Positions 1-14,330 of a stretch of 64,000 nucleotides of DNA are shown here, piece by piece. The notes below the pieces were generated by a model. That model had not been told where the DNA came from. It ran no database searches and saw only the letters and a list, made by a program, of their open reading frames with translations. The stretch spans positions 1,081,218 through 1,145,217 of the forward strand of contig QNQO01000226.1 in assembly GCA_003290165.1 (NCBI GenBank). The letters are read 5' to 3'. Within the stretch, counting starts at the first letter, position 1. Each line of letters begins with the position of its first letter. The stretch is from Berberis thunbergii. Lineage: Eukaryota; Streptophyta; Magnoliopsida; Ranunculales; Berberidaceae. Made by a program: the position numbers and the translations under genes.

Positions 1-357
1 GATACTAAGATCTTCCAACCTCATCATCATGTTCTCCATTGTTTAGGCTAGTTTTCTGGTTTCTTGTAATTTTTATGCATGAATTGTTGTTGTGAGAAAC
101 TGAAAAGAAAACCGATAACTAACAGAACCAAAATCGAACCGAGAGTATCGGTTTCAGTGGTTGGATGGTTCGGTTTCGGTTTGTGAAATATCAAAATCGA
201 TGATTGCAGTTTGATTGTCGGTTTGAGGTCAGAACCGAACCGAAACGAACTGTGCACGCATGGTTAGAATGGTAAAGAGTTGTGAAACTTATGAAACTAG
301 ATGGTATCGTGTTAAAATCATTTTAGCTGCTGCTACATTCAAGTCATAAAGTAGTAC

Positions 358-3300
358 CTTGCCTCGCCAGCAGCATTTAACATGTACTGAAGCAAGTTTT
401 TTGCATCAGCCATTGTGCGCAACTGGTTCCAACGGCCACGGCCAGTAAAGGCACGTTCCCTCTCTTCTGCCTCAGAAAGTTGTGATGCCATTGCTACTAG
501 TGAATTTGAAGAAATGCTCAGCATGTTTTCAAGTGATGCAATTCTTGCCATTCTTGCATTTGGTGACATGGATGCTACCCTGAACACATAAGAACAAAAG
601 GAAATCAATTAACGTAAATATTAAGTGTCATGTTCTCTTTAAGGAACTAAGCATGTCTCTGTCCTATAATTTATACCTGGAGTATCCATTCTTGCCTCTA
701 TTGGGGCTAGTACCATTTGGACCATGCTCATTCACACCTCTTAGTATGGCTAACTCTTCAGCAAGTGCAGCTCGCCTGGACAAAAAAACATATGATTACA
801 AACTTGAAACACATAAAAAGCATTCATAATAAATAAATAAAACAACAACAAAGTTTCAGATTCTAGCTACATACACTTGGCTTTGTTTCTCATATTCAAA
901 ACGAACTTCATGCACATGCACCATGACTTCAAGCTCATGATCAAGCCATCGTTGCAAGGATTTCTCATTACTCTAAAGACAGAGCTTAATCAGAAAACAA
1001 AAAACTTTCTAGGAAAAATGAGTAGCAGATAAGACAGAATGAAAATTTTCCGGGTTGTATACATTAAGTACCTGCCCACTTGATATGTTTCCATTCCCAC
1101 TGCCATTAGCAGTTACTGAAAACATGGAGCAAATACTTTTGGATATCAGAATATAAGAAGAAATAACAGAGACCAAATGCCAAAATAAATAAAAAATAAA
1201 AAATTAATAATGAAAAAGGGAAAGAGGAAAAAGAAGGAACGGGTTTAACAAAAAAAGTAAAAGAAGTCGCTTGCCTGAGATATCTCGCGCTGAGGATTTG
1301 CGAGCTTCAAGCAACTCTTTTAGTCTCTTGGTGGCCATGGCAGCCTCTTCTGTCTTCCTCTGGAGAACCTGCAAGAGGAAATCATCCTCACAAGATAAGC
1401 TGCTAGCTATCCATTGCATAAACTATGACACACATATCCTATATAGATGACCTAACACTGAGGCAAATATACTGCTTTAGCAGGATATGTTTGTTTGATG
1501 TAACACTCTCAAAAAAGTAGAGAGGATATTATGGACCAACCAGATCCAACCATAAAGGTCCTCACCATTTTCTGCCGTTGATTTAGAGCTTGCAATTTAT
1601 GGCGTTCATACTCATTTCTCCTACCTTCTTTCCGTAACTGTTTCAAGACATGCATAATCAGAAAACAATCATGATATAGAGGTCTAAGATTGTGAAAACA
1701 CAACATACAAGTTGAACTAATCAGAATTATGCAATTTGAATATTCAAGGATGCGGTTCGAGAATGAAGTATAAGTTCATAGTAATGCTAATGCAAAGATA
1801 GTTATGGGAGTAAGAACATATTCAATGATACATTTTCTTAAAGAGTGGATCAAATAAGGATTGGAACAGCATGTTAAATCCTTGTGATCTATACTGGTAT
1901 CATGTACATGATCATTTATTTACTCATATGCTACGTATGATTTCTTTGGTTTACTAAGTGATTTTCTTTTGAACTCAAATTAATCAATAGCTAAACAAAG
2001 AGAACCTTCCCTAGTATCATCGTAACAAGTGCTAAGAGAGTTGTAACACATCTTGGAATTGCAATGAATCTGAATGTTGAATAAAGATAAATAAGCAATA
2101 AAACTTGAGCTAAGTTTACATTGGAATAAAGACTCAACAATGTCAACAAAATTGTCTTAGCATTTTATTGAAATATAGGAATAGTTTGTATTTTGGAAAT
2201 ATCAGCTGAGTGTGCCACACGCACACATTCGTGTTGTTTCACAGAAAGATATACATGTTCACTTATAATATAGGCCACAGAAATTCCATGTACATGACAT
2301 AAAAGATGAACACATTTGCAATCACAAGGATTCAAATTTCTAGCACAATCTTCTGTGGGAGACCAATCCAGGAAAATCTTGGGCTTACAATAAAACAATC
2401 TTAAATCACATGACTGATATATTTTCTGAGTAATTATTGTATTACCTGCAACAGCTCTTTTTCACGAGTGGCCTTCCATTGTCGAAATTGTTCCGCCTCT
2501 TGTTTTATCCTATGTTGGAGTTGGACCTGCAATATCATAAGCATCATCAGCAAATAACCTTCACTAGACATGATGGTACTTCATGAAAGTGTAAAGATGG
2601 TTGAAGACCGAATTCATGGTCAACCTTTTGCGCTTTAATAGCTTGTATCTCATCTTGCAACCGCTTTGTCGCTTCATCACTTCTTTGTTTTTGCTTTAAA
2701 ATCTGAACCTGACTTTCTTGTTTCTTCTTCAGATCCAATATCTGAAATACATAAAGTTTCAGAGATATGAAATATGAAGCAGATTAAGATACAATCTTAA
2801 AGATCTCAGCATAACTAAATGGTCACCTGTGCCTCAAGTGCCTTCAATTTCTGAGTATGACTATCTTGCATTTTCTGTGTTTGTCCATCAGAACTAGCAG
2901 CAAGGCTTTCAACTTCAGCCAATAGGTGGTCCCTCTCTTGCTGTAGTCACATTCAAATGTAAAGGTCGACTTCAATTTTTAAAAGAAGATAAAACATGAA
3001 GAATGTGGTATGCACTAAAACATTCAAATAAAACCTGCACAGTTCTCTTTTCATCCTCGAGTTCCATGATTTTCTTTCCAAAATGCTGCTTAAGGGTCAC
3101 CGTGTCAGAACCTCCAAACAGTTTCATCTCTGTCTGCATAGATAAAGTAAGTTAAATATAGACTGAAAGAAAATTAGATACGATAAGTCCATCTAACACA
3201 TCTGACAATATAGTTCTAGTCAAAACTCTGCTAAGAACAAACTACTAAAATATGATAATAGTGAAATCAAAATTAGTTTACAGCAAAGGGATCCTTTTTC

Positions 3301-6300
3301 TATTAATATTACAAAGTCATGCTTATCAGTGACCAAGCTTTGTACAAACGTTCCTTACTATAAAAAAATCAAAGCAGTGTCAAAAAGCATTACATGAAAC
3401 TTTTTTGCCATACCTCCTTTTGCTCTAAACGCTTGTTTAACTCATTCAATTCTTTGTCCATTGTATTCTGCAGAAGTGTGTGTTCCCACTCTTTTGCAAC
3501 TTCTTCATCAATATCCTTGGTATTGTCACCTGCTTAGGTTTTCAAAGAATTATTTCATGCAAAAGTGAAAAATAAGACTTGCTATTTGAATAAACTTTTA
3601 ATGTAACTGAACCTATAAATAGACAAGGGTAAACTGACAGAAACATTAGTGGTCACTGACCCATCCTGAATCAAAACAGAGGCATACCTGCTGTGATTTC
3701 ACTCATATGATAATCAGGTGAATCCATATTCTGCAAGCCCCTCTTTAGCCCATCACTTTTCGAAAAACAACTGCCATCTTCCTGAGATATGAAGCCAAAG
3801 TTGCTTAAGAATCTACCATGTACTATAGAATATGCCAAGAGGAAGATAATGAAAGAGTGGTCATACTTGAGAATCTGCCTCACTTTGCTCTACTACTGCA
3901 CATCTGCTACGGAACTCATGAAGTTCCCTACAAAGATTTGCATTTGTAGCTTCCAGCCAAGCAATCCTTTCCTTGAGAACCTACAAACGAGGTTCACTTC
4001 TCAGTACCTCAAGACACATATATAATAGACATTTTCTTAAAAAAAGGTCTGCATTTCTCAGTACGGAAATTACAAAGATGAAGAAGTGATAAGTTGAATT
4101 GACAGAAAGAGATTACTTAGAACTCAGATACCTGTACTTCATCAGACGAAGCGACTCCACCACGGGCACAAAGTAATTCTGATTGCAAGTATTCTAGTTG
4201 TTGACGCATCCTTTGCATCTCATTGGACATTGGATCTCTATTAACCTGTAAAAAGTAATGCATTCACTGTTCAGTCACCCTCATGCATGCAACCATATGA
4301 CTTATTGAATTTTTTCCTTCTACGTAAAGCAGTATAAAGAAAAAAGACTTTAATACTTACAATAGGCTTATTCTGAATGTTACGAGCACGATTAGCGTAT
4401 TTGAGAGTGTTTAAAGTTTCCTCGGCGTTAATATCAGCGGGACTGATGCAGGCTGGAAAAAAGGAATAAACGTGGAAGATGTTAGAAAACAACATAAAAA
4501 TTCAAACTTCAATAGGAAAGGATTGTGCAGCAGATGCATCAATTTTTACATTTTCAAATCAAAACTGGGGACTGTAGAAAACATGGCCTCAATTCTCAAC
4601 CAAACAGATTAAGGATAAGGATCTTATTATAAATACTGTTTATTTTTATTATTTTTTTTCAATTTTGAGTCTGGTGTATATTTTGCTCAACTTAGAGACA
4701 TACATTTCCATGTACATCTTGCTTAATAAAATGCAAAAGATCACACCTGTCCCTCAACTTAAAGTCAATAAATCACATATGACCTCCAAAAAGAGAGGGA
4801 AAGAGTGAAGTTATGAATTAAAGTTTTCTAATGTCAAGAGTCCTGGAATAGAACTTCTTTCACACTTTTTACAGGTACAACCTCTAGTTTCGTATCAAGC
4901 AAGACGTAATAATTAAAAGAAACTGAAACATTATGAAAATTAGAACAAAAGAGGTATAAAGCATTATGCCAGAGAAAATCAGAGCACAAGCATGAAACAT
5001 AACAATCATTGCTAGTTACACAAACCAATCATTTGGCATCTAGCCCATACCATGATCATAATCCCATAAAGAAGTAACTGTAAGAAATTATGTGAACAAA
5101 CCAAATTCAAATTATCTGGGGTATTCTTGAAAAAAGCACAATATGGAGTCTTATTACTCATGTAGTCCAATTCTTACCACCCAATGATTCATAAGAAAAA
5201 TGAAAAAAAAAAATGGAATACTAAAAATAGGTGCATGGCCATGGGATTACCAATCATGACAGTTCTGCTGTTTCCACCAAGCGAATCCTGCCAAAAGTTT
5301 ACAATGAGACAGAAATTACAAGGAGAAGAAAGACATCCTTAGCAATTGAAACATTTCCAATAGTTATAAACTCCATCCTTTTCTTGGTAAGCAAGACACT
5401 CATATTGGTCTTTGAGGCACAATGTTCAAGAATTCAGACTGAGCAAAGTTAAAAATAGAAACTCAAGAGTTCCTTTCATGCTACTATTTGGTAAGAAAGT
5501 TACATAAAAGTAAATCAAACCTGCAAGAGTCGAGTAAGTTTACTGTCCCGATAAGGAACATGTACACCTTCCTTCCTCTTTTTCTCATCCCCTAGTGCAC
5601 TTATAACATTACCAAGAGCAAGTAGACCCTTGTTAATATGAACTCCTGGTAAGAAAAGGAAGGAGTCTCTATGAGATTGTCGTTATACTTAAATCTCACC
5701 TCTGCATGCATTTAGTAATATAAAATCAAATTACCTTCCTTGAAGCGAAGTCCGTCGGATCCCGTCCGCTTAGCTCGTTCTGATCCCGCGAGATCTACCA
5801 GATGGAGTTTTGCACATAGATATTCTTCATTCATGTCCAAATTTATACCATTAGTTGCAGGGACAGCTGGACCAAGTTTCCGCATCTGCTCTAAGGTAAT
5901 TGTGAATATGGCATGGGAACGACTATCAAAAGAAGTAGAAAACAGGGAAAATGCAACAGAAGTCAGAAGTAATTTTAATAGTTTGCAGTGTGAACAATAA
6001 GCTTTAATTAGACGAGATGGAAAAGGCCATACTGTTTGCTGTTTGTGGTAATAGTAATATATTTTTACACTTGAGAGTAATAAATTTTGTATTTGTGTTT
6101 CAAATCCACGTATTACTTTGCACTAAAACTTTAACTTGCTACTTCTAGAAATCAAGAATCTTTTCTTTTAATGTCATAATTTGTGCATAGGAGTTATCTC
6201 AGATTTGTTGATTCAATTACTCAATTAGACTTAGGAGACGAGGTTAAAGGGTTTATGATGTTAACCTGGACTGGTTGTTCATGTTTGTGCTCCCTGTTGC

Positions 6301-8831
6301 CCTGCTCAACGATCCTTGCTCCAGATATGCAGCCATTTCTTTTAAGGTGCTAACACCAACTTCAGTAGATCCTGCCAGTGTAATAACTCCATTTGATGTC
6401 TCCCGAATTTGTATGGGAGGTTTCCCAGGGACACTTACTTTCCCAGTGTGTCCATTTGCAGTCTCTGATTTGCCCATAGATGCAGGATCTAGCAAGTCAT
6501 GTACTTCTTCTTTGAGAATCTTCACAGTGAAACCTCAAGTTAAATACTAGCAAAGAAAGCAGTACAGGAATATAAAGTGCTAGGTCATTTCTTGCTATTG
6601 GATATAAGAAGCTTTCCAAGGTGGCCAGAATCTGAATGTACCATTATGCGTGCTGAAGTTATCAGATGTGAAAGGGCTAGAAATCGTCAACAAAACTGTT
6701 TTTTAAGGTCTGACAACGGATAGATAAAGCTTATGGGCACAGTGGACTGAAATGATGTTTGATATGGAGACCAATAAACGAGACATGAAGAACCTCATCT
6801 CATCTAGCCTTTAAATCTTTGATTATTTTTTCTATTGTTTTATCAAAACTGGAAACGTAGACAACACAAGTACAGAAAGAATGTCTGTCTAAGGACTCAA
6901 TTGCAAATACATTCTTACTTTCTCTTCTATTGCCCAATTGAGATCCAAATCCAAAAGAGTATGAAGGCAACAGACACTTTTTACATAATGACTACATGAA
7001 CCGAACAACTAATAAATGAAATATAGATTACACGTAATGAAATTTGACATAGGTAGAATCGTCTCCCATTTATTTATAATCTAGGATCTTAAACATGCAT
7101 GAGTTGCTTCAAGAAAACAAATAGTTCTAGTAATTGTGCTTTAAAAGTGAAAGATTTCAACTTTTCAACTAACCTCAATGAAGGAAACATGTAACTGGAA
7201 TTCAGCTTCGTGCCTCTGATTTCAATCTTGTTGAATATTGCATCCATGACTTGGGGAATAATACCTTTCTGGTAACCATCTCTATAACCAGTTCCCATTG
7301 TATATGTCTTCCCAGAACCGGTCTGAAGAACAGCGCATGTTAATAAACAACATTGGTGATGGGATCCAAGTCTGAAAATTGATTATTAGAACTCAACCAG
7401 AAATTTGTAAAACTTTTACCTGACCATAAGCAAGAACAGTGGCATTATATCCGTGGAACAAACCATCAACAAGTGGAACAACACATTCTTCAAACATCGA
7501 AGTTGATGGAGAACCGCTGCTTCCATATACATGATCAAAAGTGAAAGAATGTGCACCAATTTGTACCTGCATAATAACCACAACAGAACCAAGACATAGA
7601 AGAGCAATTTGTATTTGTTAAAAAACATTTCTAACATAAATATTAAAATGAATGCAAGGACATTTCTTGATAGACTTGAATGGAGGATGAGGAATCATTC
7701 AACCATTTAATGTATTGATGATAGTATTTGTCATTGTGAATTGACCATTTTTTTTCAAAAAGTAATGCTTCTCGTATTTTGATTTTCACAAGTTTCTTAA
7801 TTTCGAAAGTTGCAAGTTGTACACAAAAACTCTTAATTTCAACTTATTTTTTCCTAACCATGACTTCATTCAAATGAAAATTCATGAAATTCTTTTCACA
7901 GGAAAAAACACATCTTAATTACTAGCTAGGCCAAAAGGTGTTCCCTATTCTCTTTTCGCATTTGGAAATATTTGCAAACTATAATTAGAGTTTTATTAAT
8001 GAGAAGGTTCAGTGCATAGCTTTTAATTACACGGCAACTGAGATGACAAAAGTATCTGTAGAAGTGATGCATGTAACCTTTCAGTGTCTTTGATAATCAA
8101 ACCAGTCTTCCCAGATGTTGAAAAAACTAGTTTTCTCAACCAAATGACTAGATCAACAAGTCAATTTCTTGAAAAATATGTAAAATTGGGAAATATAATA
8201 AATATTGCAAACTAGTACATCATTCGATATTAACAATACCCACTCAAAAAATTCACCAAAGTTTTGATCAATCAAATAAACACGAAAATCTATCCAATAA
8301 TTCTCACAATTCAATGCCAGAAAGGGTATCGGAGGCTATTGGAGTTACTGAAGAAGCAATCAAAAAGGAATTTTTGACCGTTCAGCTAAAAAAAAATCTA
8401 TTTTGACCTCAAAAACAAATATTTGTGCAAAATTTCTTAAAACCCATTTCTTGTCTAATCCCAAAGACGAAAACCAATAAAAGAAATGTTCTAAAAACAA
8501 ATGAAACCTCATTAAACCTCTAAAATAGATAATTTTTTCTTCAAAATCAAGACCCTTTTCAGATTTCGGTAAAAAGCACTGAAACTAATCAATGGGAAAG
8601 TTGAAGTATTAAAAGAACCCATTCTCTCATCAGATCCAGATCTCTGATCAGCTTATACACATACCCATTGTGGACTAAAGCAATGTGGGATCAGTAACAC
8701 AGTACCTGTGGCTTCCCAGAAATTACAGTGACACAATCTTTACACCCTTGTAGTCGTTCATCGCCTATGAGTGGTCTTATATGCACAGCTACTTTTACAC
8801 AACAATCCTCTGCTGCCTCCATTGCTGGCAT
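358..8831 (-). CDS. KIN-4A: Kinesin-4 motor protein (KIN-4A/FRA1-like), 22 exons, 3' end outside window
   Basis: Plus-end microtubule motor; the plant KIN-4A family acts in the cortical cytoplasm and supports cell-wall material delivery. Exons read from the sequence: 8706-8831, 7420-7566, 7174-7322, 6266-6519, 5735-5922, 5521-5645, 5251-5287, 4361-4452, 4132-4245, 3867-3980, 3688-3781, 3414-3529, 3035-3133, 2827-2940, 2625-2741, 2446-2526, 1566-1637, 1275-1368, 1072-1115, 875-972, 677-775, 358-579. The P-loop GQTGSGKT spans exons 2/3, NNQSSRSH spans exons 4/5 and VDLAGSE lies in exon 5; later exons are coiled-coil. About 865 codons are present; the family is about 1,030, so the tail lies to the left, and 1-357 is intron. 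Two in-frame ATGs (8831 and 8822) are possible starts. Exon 18 uses a GC donor. Exon 3 has 149 bases where 150 are needed, so a frameshift near 7218 breaks the motor domain unless it is a sequence error. The N-terminus resembles KIN-4A more than KIN-4C. Confidence 0.93.
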
Positions 8832-9110
8832 TTGAACAGATTGCAAAACAGAGTATAACAAAGGAAACTAAAGAAGTGGGATTGGAGAGGAGAGGAGAAG
8901 AGAAGAAATTGAAGTGAGGCTAGTTGGGGAGCGATGTTTGGAGTTTAGAAACTCAGATTGTTAAACTACACAAAAACAACAACAACCACTATCATTTTCC
9001 CTTCATCTTCACTACACAAAAACAGAGAGGTATGGTGTGTGGTGAATGGTGATGTGGTGGTGAATGGGTGATGGTGTGCCAGAATGGGTGGTGGTGGTAC
9101 AAACTTTTGT
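8832..9110 (-). promoter_or_regulatory. 5' leader and proximal promoter of the kinesin-4 gene
   Basis: This is the stretch upstream of the kinesin start codon, read leftwards. It holds a purine/pyrimidine-biased leader (8870-8935, GA-rich on the plus strand) and short GGTGATG/GGTGGTG repeats at about 9040-9100, which are CACCATC-type repeats in the direction of the gene. I see no unambiguous TATA box, so the transcription start is not fixed. The assignment rests on position and base composition only. Confidence 0.45.
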
Positions 9111-12100
9111 ATCACTCTTTCCTCTAATGCCCCTTCCCCTCCCCTTTATGTTCTAGCTCAAATTGTAGTAATAAAAAAATTAAAAAAAAATTCTCCTTTT
9201 TTTTTTTTTTTTTTTTTTGGGTTTAGGAAAAATAACATTTTTTTCTTCTTCTATAATCATGGGTCAATTATTCAATTATTTCACCAATACAATGTTCATG
9301 ATATTAATGTATAGTATATGCATTAATACGCAAAGGCATTGGGTTGGGCATCTATCGATCGATATGTTCAATGTCTGTTTATGAGAGAGGACTCCAAGCC
9401 TAAATAATGGCAATATGTGTAATCAATATGATTCTAATTGGGTAATTAGGGGGACTTAAAAAGGTATATTGTATTTTTGTGTTAAAGAAACTCCAATTAG
9501 AAGTACATGCACATTATTTTATGACCTATACAAAGATTAGGAATAATGTTTAGTAGTTAAGAGATTAAGGGCTTTCTTAAATTATTTTTGTCTTATTTAG
9601 AGGTACTAAAGAAAATTTGAGACGCAAGACTAACTAGGATTAATTTTCAGTTACAAATGCATTGTCTGCAGAAGGAATAAGGAATACGCGTTAAAAAACT
9701 TGAATCCAATCTATAAATTGTTGGGTTTGATAATGTCACGATATATATCTACATCATACAAATGAATAATTAAATATTCAACTAATACAATAATGTTTTA
9801 CAGCTTGTATCTTTGGTGAATGCACTTAATTAATTAGTTAGTCAATAATAATAATAAAGAGTTAAACTTTGGCCGAAAGATGTAAATTGTTTCTTTCTAG
9901 AGTAAGGAGGGAATAAAAAGATTGGAGGAAAAAGAAGATACAAAGAATAGTATAGAGAACTAAGCATGTGATTTGGAATCAACAGGACATGGCTTCTAAA
10001 ATTTAAGAGACACTTTCATGACCACCAGAATATAATGCATCGTGGTGATGATGAGGAGGATTGGATTGGTAGCTAGTGCTGGGTACTGTGCCTTGAAAGT
10101 ACTCTTTTATCTTTTCTTTCTCCATTTTTTATTTCATTGCAAAATAAAATATAACAAAAAATAATGCATCAAATTTGCCTAGTTGGGCACAAAAAATATG
10201 GTTGTTTTTGTACAATACCCAAAGATTATTGGAGATCTTCATGTTCAAGATCAATGAAGGGGTTGAAGACATCAAAATATTCTCAGAGATTAACAAGATA
10301 AATTGGTATTTTATTAAAAACTGGATAAAATTAATGGGTGCGCACGAGTTTTAAGTAGCATTTATTAGAGTGGTAACTATGATTAGTTTTGAAATAGGTT
10401 TTGCTATCTATCCATCCAAATTCGAAACACTCTAGGTGCCTATACAAATTTTTTTGTTATGCAAATTTTCACTGTTTAGTTGTTTATTTATTGATAGAAA
10501 ACCGATTATTCATTGAACTATTTTCTCACTACATATGAGAATCCAAGTTAGAGAGGGAGACTTTGAAATGAAATTCAAAAATTCACGAAAATAGTTTCAA
10601 TTTTCATATTTATTTTTCGTACAACCAAATGAATCTTTAATAAAGTTTTATGAGTCTAGATCATTTGCACTTAATACTGATTTGGAGGCTAAATCAATAA
10701 ATAAATTAAAAAAACATATAACAATTTAGTAAATAAATTGTAAAATGATGGTGGATTTTGTGGAAGGAAAGAGAGATGAGAGGAGGGTAGGGAGCCAAAG
10801 GCTCCAACATTTTGGACAGTGATAGGAGGGAGCCCAAAACCCACAAGTGGAGGGGGGGGCCCATCCAATAAAACCACACCAACAAGCAGGTGGTGGCCCC
10901 CTACCTCACATGCACTATTGTTTCTCAGCCCCTTTTCTCTCTTGTGCTTGGGACCCTTCTCATTCACACACTGTTCCTCTCTCAGGCTGCTTCGTTTTTC
11001 TTTATTTGGGTGTATATGAGCATCACAATACTTGAAACAAAATGGGACATCACTTTTGTATTTCTTGGAAAAGAAAGTTAGATGCAACAAGTCTTGGGTG
11101 AATGATAATTACAATGGCATTCGCATTCATTTCAGTTAAACGAGTCGTGTTAGGGTTTATCGCTCTAATCTGACACACAAAGTAATTATGTCAAGTTGTG
11201 TCAATGTTTCGGCCTTTTATAACGGGTAAAATATGTCAATTTTCCAAGTTTCTTCACATTAGTTTATGTTAAAAAATTGATAATGTCTTATCAGATTAAA
11301 TTGACCCGTTTATTGACAATTTATATTTTGATTTTGAGTGAGGTTAAGGAATTAGGTTTTGTAACTATTGAGATGATATGGTATCATCAGAGGAGGTTTT
11401 TATAATCTCGAGAAATACATAAACACTTTAAAAATTTCATCATTATTTAAAGATCACGCTACATCATCCTGATTAAAAAAACCTGATTTTCTAACATTTT
11501 TGTTTGATTTTTAACACGATAATTAAAACAAGTCGTCTTCATGTTTCATGTTTGTCATTTTATTTACTAGTGTTCCAACACAAACTTAACACGACCAATT
11601 GCTAGAATTAGTCAAATGATAAAATTAACAAAAAAAAAAAAATGCAATTTAATGTTCATCGAACCATTAAATGAAGGGTCTATAGTTAGGTGGGGGTACC
11701 TATAAGGTAGGCTAAACATCAAGACACACACCTTAACTTGCCATTCCCAGTAAGATCTTGGTAAGGTATCAATTAGGAAGTAGTGGTTAGATGTCAATTT
11801 AAGTTACTCTTAAGTAATAAAAACAAGCAAAACATGGAGTTAGAGAAGCACACAAAGCCAGGGCTAGAAAAATGTCAATTATGGTTGATTGTTGTTCTAC
11901 TTGTCTAATCTTGCAAAATTAACAAATTCTATTGCATCAATCAATTTTATTGTTTGAAAGTTTTTTTTTTTTTTTTAAATGGGAAATAAGTTCCCCTTTA
12001 AGTAGAGTAGAAGATAGTGGGTCTACATTAAAAATTTAATGATCTCATTTATGAAAGGAATTTGTAGTTAACTTTTGGAAATGTGATGTTGTTTTACAGC

Positions 12101-13900
12101 CTTTAAGATAGGTGAAGAACTTTAACACATCAATTATGAACCCTTACTTGCATTTGAAAAATGTGCACTATAAAAAAGTTTTTTTTTTTTAATAAATTTT
12201 AAGAACAATTTTTGCGGGTATCAATCGTAATAACTTGTTACCGAATTAGCAAATATCTGGCACAAGTCTTACCAACTACAGATAAAACAATAACAATAAT
12301 AAAGATTACTTAAGTAAGCTAGCTCTCATTAACTAGATGGTTCGATTAGCTGGCAGTAGGTCACATTGACCAGGAGTGTGTGTTTTGCCTCTTAACGGAG
12401 TTGGAGATTTTAACCAAGTAAAATGTGGCACTATTAGCTAATTCCTCTATGCGCGGAGTGGTTATAGCATAGCATTTCTTGTGTGCTCATGTAGTGTGTG
12501 TGAGAGAGAAATATGGGAGTTTATGAGCAATCTATCTTTATTGAAATTAGGGAGTTATTGTGGAGGATAGAATCAACTTGTAATTTTTTTAAAGACATGT
12601 TGTTTTGACACTTTTTTGATGTCTTGACATTTGTTGATATAAGAATGATTTACCTTGCATCTTATTTCTTTTATTTCTTCGCTAAAACTCTTCTTGCTTG
12701 GAAAAAAAAGTATCATTATTTTTTCCAAAGCTTAGAATTTTGGGTTAGCAGGAAAAACAAGCACCCTGAGTACATTCTGAAAATCATGTTCGTAAAAAAT
12801 CAAGTGATATATAGACAATTCCAATGAAATCCTATATCGTCGTTTCAAAATGTTTTACTCTAAATAGTGGTCCAAAATTCAGCCTTTCGAGTGGTCCAAA
12901 TTTGGCGACGACAAAACAGACATCCTAAATTACCAAGACTCTTGGTATAGTACTATGGTCCCCGAATGCATCTAAGTCACCCATGCATGATTTTATTGAT
13001 GATAATGACGACAATCATAAATCAATGGTTGGAGCAAATTTGTAAGATCAATGGATATACAAAAAGGTCAAGCATGTTGTATAGTACAAATAATAGAGAA
13101 AAATACCAAAAATTTTGTCATAAACTTTAAAACATCCAACAAATACAAGGACCCACAATGTGGTATGATGCAAGCCAAGGAAAATTGCCCCCACACTTGA
13201 GACTACTGCTAATAATATAGCACAAATGTTCGGCTTTTTGTTCCAAAACTCACTCACCTTTAGTGAGAAAGAAGGAAAAGATGGAACATGAGATCTGATC
13301 TCTCTAAATTTCTCTTTCAACACCTAACACTCTCTCTGTCTCTCTTCTCCTTGGATTCTTTGTGGGAAAATCGACCGTTAGAGCTTTGGATGTAATCCAA
13401 GTAACCTACAAGTCTTCCCCACATTTGTTTATTTAACTTTTAACAGACCATCTGTCAATTTTTTGTGTGAACATATAAGGTGTTGGTGTCACAGATGATT
13501 CTTAACTAATCTTTGTATTGTACTAAGATCGTAGGTTTAGGTATGTTAAAATACCATTGTTGTGCGAATCATGGTCATCAAAAGTTTTGGGCGGATTAAG
13601 GCTTTGAAAACAAAAAAAATTTGATACGGGGTTTCGGGTTAGAGTTGTAGATCCCCAAGACCGAGGAATAGAGTTTCCCATTTGATATGATCTTAGGAGT
13701 AGAGAAAATGATTGAACACAAGAAAATTGTATCGGTTGATGGTAACCTTTCATTAGAAATGTGCTTGAGCAAGAAAATTTAATTGACTAAGAAGTAATCT
13801 TAATAAGAAGATACTTAACCGAAAAGTAAGGACCTTTTGCTTGAAATAAAATCATCATATGTTTGTAAAACTTCAATCTTGAAGTTTTTCATATGTTAAT
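9111..13900. other. Intergenic region without a supportable gene
   Basis: AT-rich sequence with homopolymer tracts (T run at 9198-9220, A run at 11629-11641). A GC-rich island at about 10780-10960 contains a G8 run followed by CCC and several GGCCC/TGGGCC-like blocks of the kind found in plant promoters, but no convincing coding sequence follows on either strand. The open frames here begin without good context, lack recognisable domains and lie in low-complexity sequence. No tRNA or known microRNA hairpin was recognised by eye. Confidence 0.5.
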
Positions 13901-13950
13901 AGGAGAAAGTTTTCTTTGGATATATGCCTTGAGGAGGCTATAGACTAGTG

Positions 13951-14330
13951 TTTAGGGATGACAATGGGACGGGTATGGGTTTTGTCATTTGGAGAAATTT
14001 TAAGAGACCCAATCCAATAAGGTTGGTATCTAGGGATACCGATCATAACATAGAAGTCGATTCCATACCATATTAAGATTAAAAGTTCACTCCACCCATT
14101 TTATCGACCCTGCCGGCATGATACATGCTAGATTTGTTTTCACTAAAATCTTAAGATACGATGAAAATTACGAAAGACATACCAAAACCAAAATCAGTTG
14201 CATTAAAGAAACAAAGCATAAGGCAACCTATTGCTTTGGTTATGCTCCTATGATTAACTATTATCTTCATCAACATTTTAAAGAAAATTTAAAACACAAT
14301 GACAAATATTAGGGATGGCGAGAGCTGGAA
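13951..14330. repeat. Possible degenerate mobile-element fragment
   Basis: The block opens with GGGATGACAATGGGACGGGT, a phrase found at the ends of dispersed plant repeats. A related phrase (GGGATGGTAGTGGGGCGG) opens another block at 63346. Terminal repeats and target duplications could not be matched, so the element type is unknown. The call is by word similarity within this window and general familiarity only. Confidence 0.3.

Noticed and set aside
10689..11090. Minus-strand frame of 133 codons over the GC-rich island, with plus-strand frames opposite
   Set aside because: The composition (Pro/Gly/Leu from G/C runs) reflects base bias; open frames on both strands and no domain suggest chance.
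13048..13323. Minus-strand frame of 91 codons with a hydrophobic stretch, like a small membrane protein
   Set aside because: It begins at GTG with no ATG in the frame before the hydrophobic part, has no recognised family and lies in AT-rich intergenic sequence.
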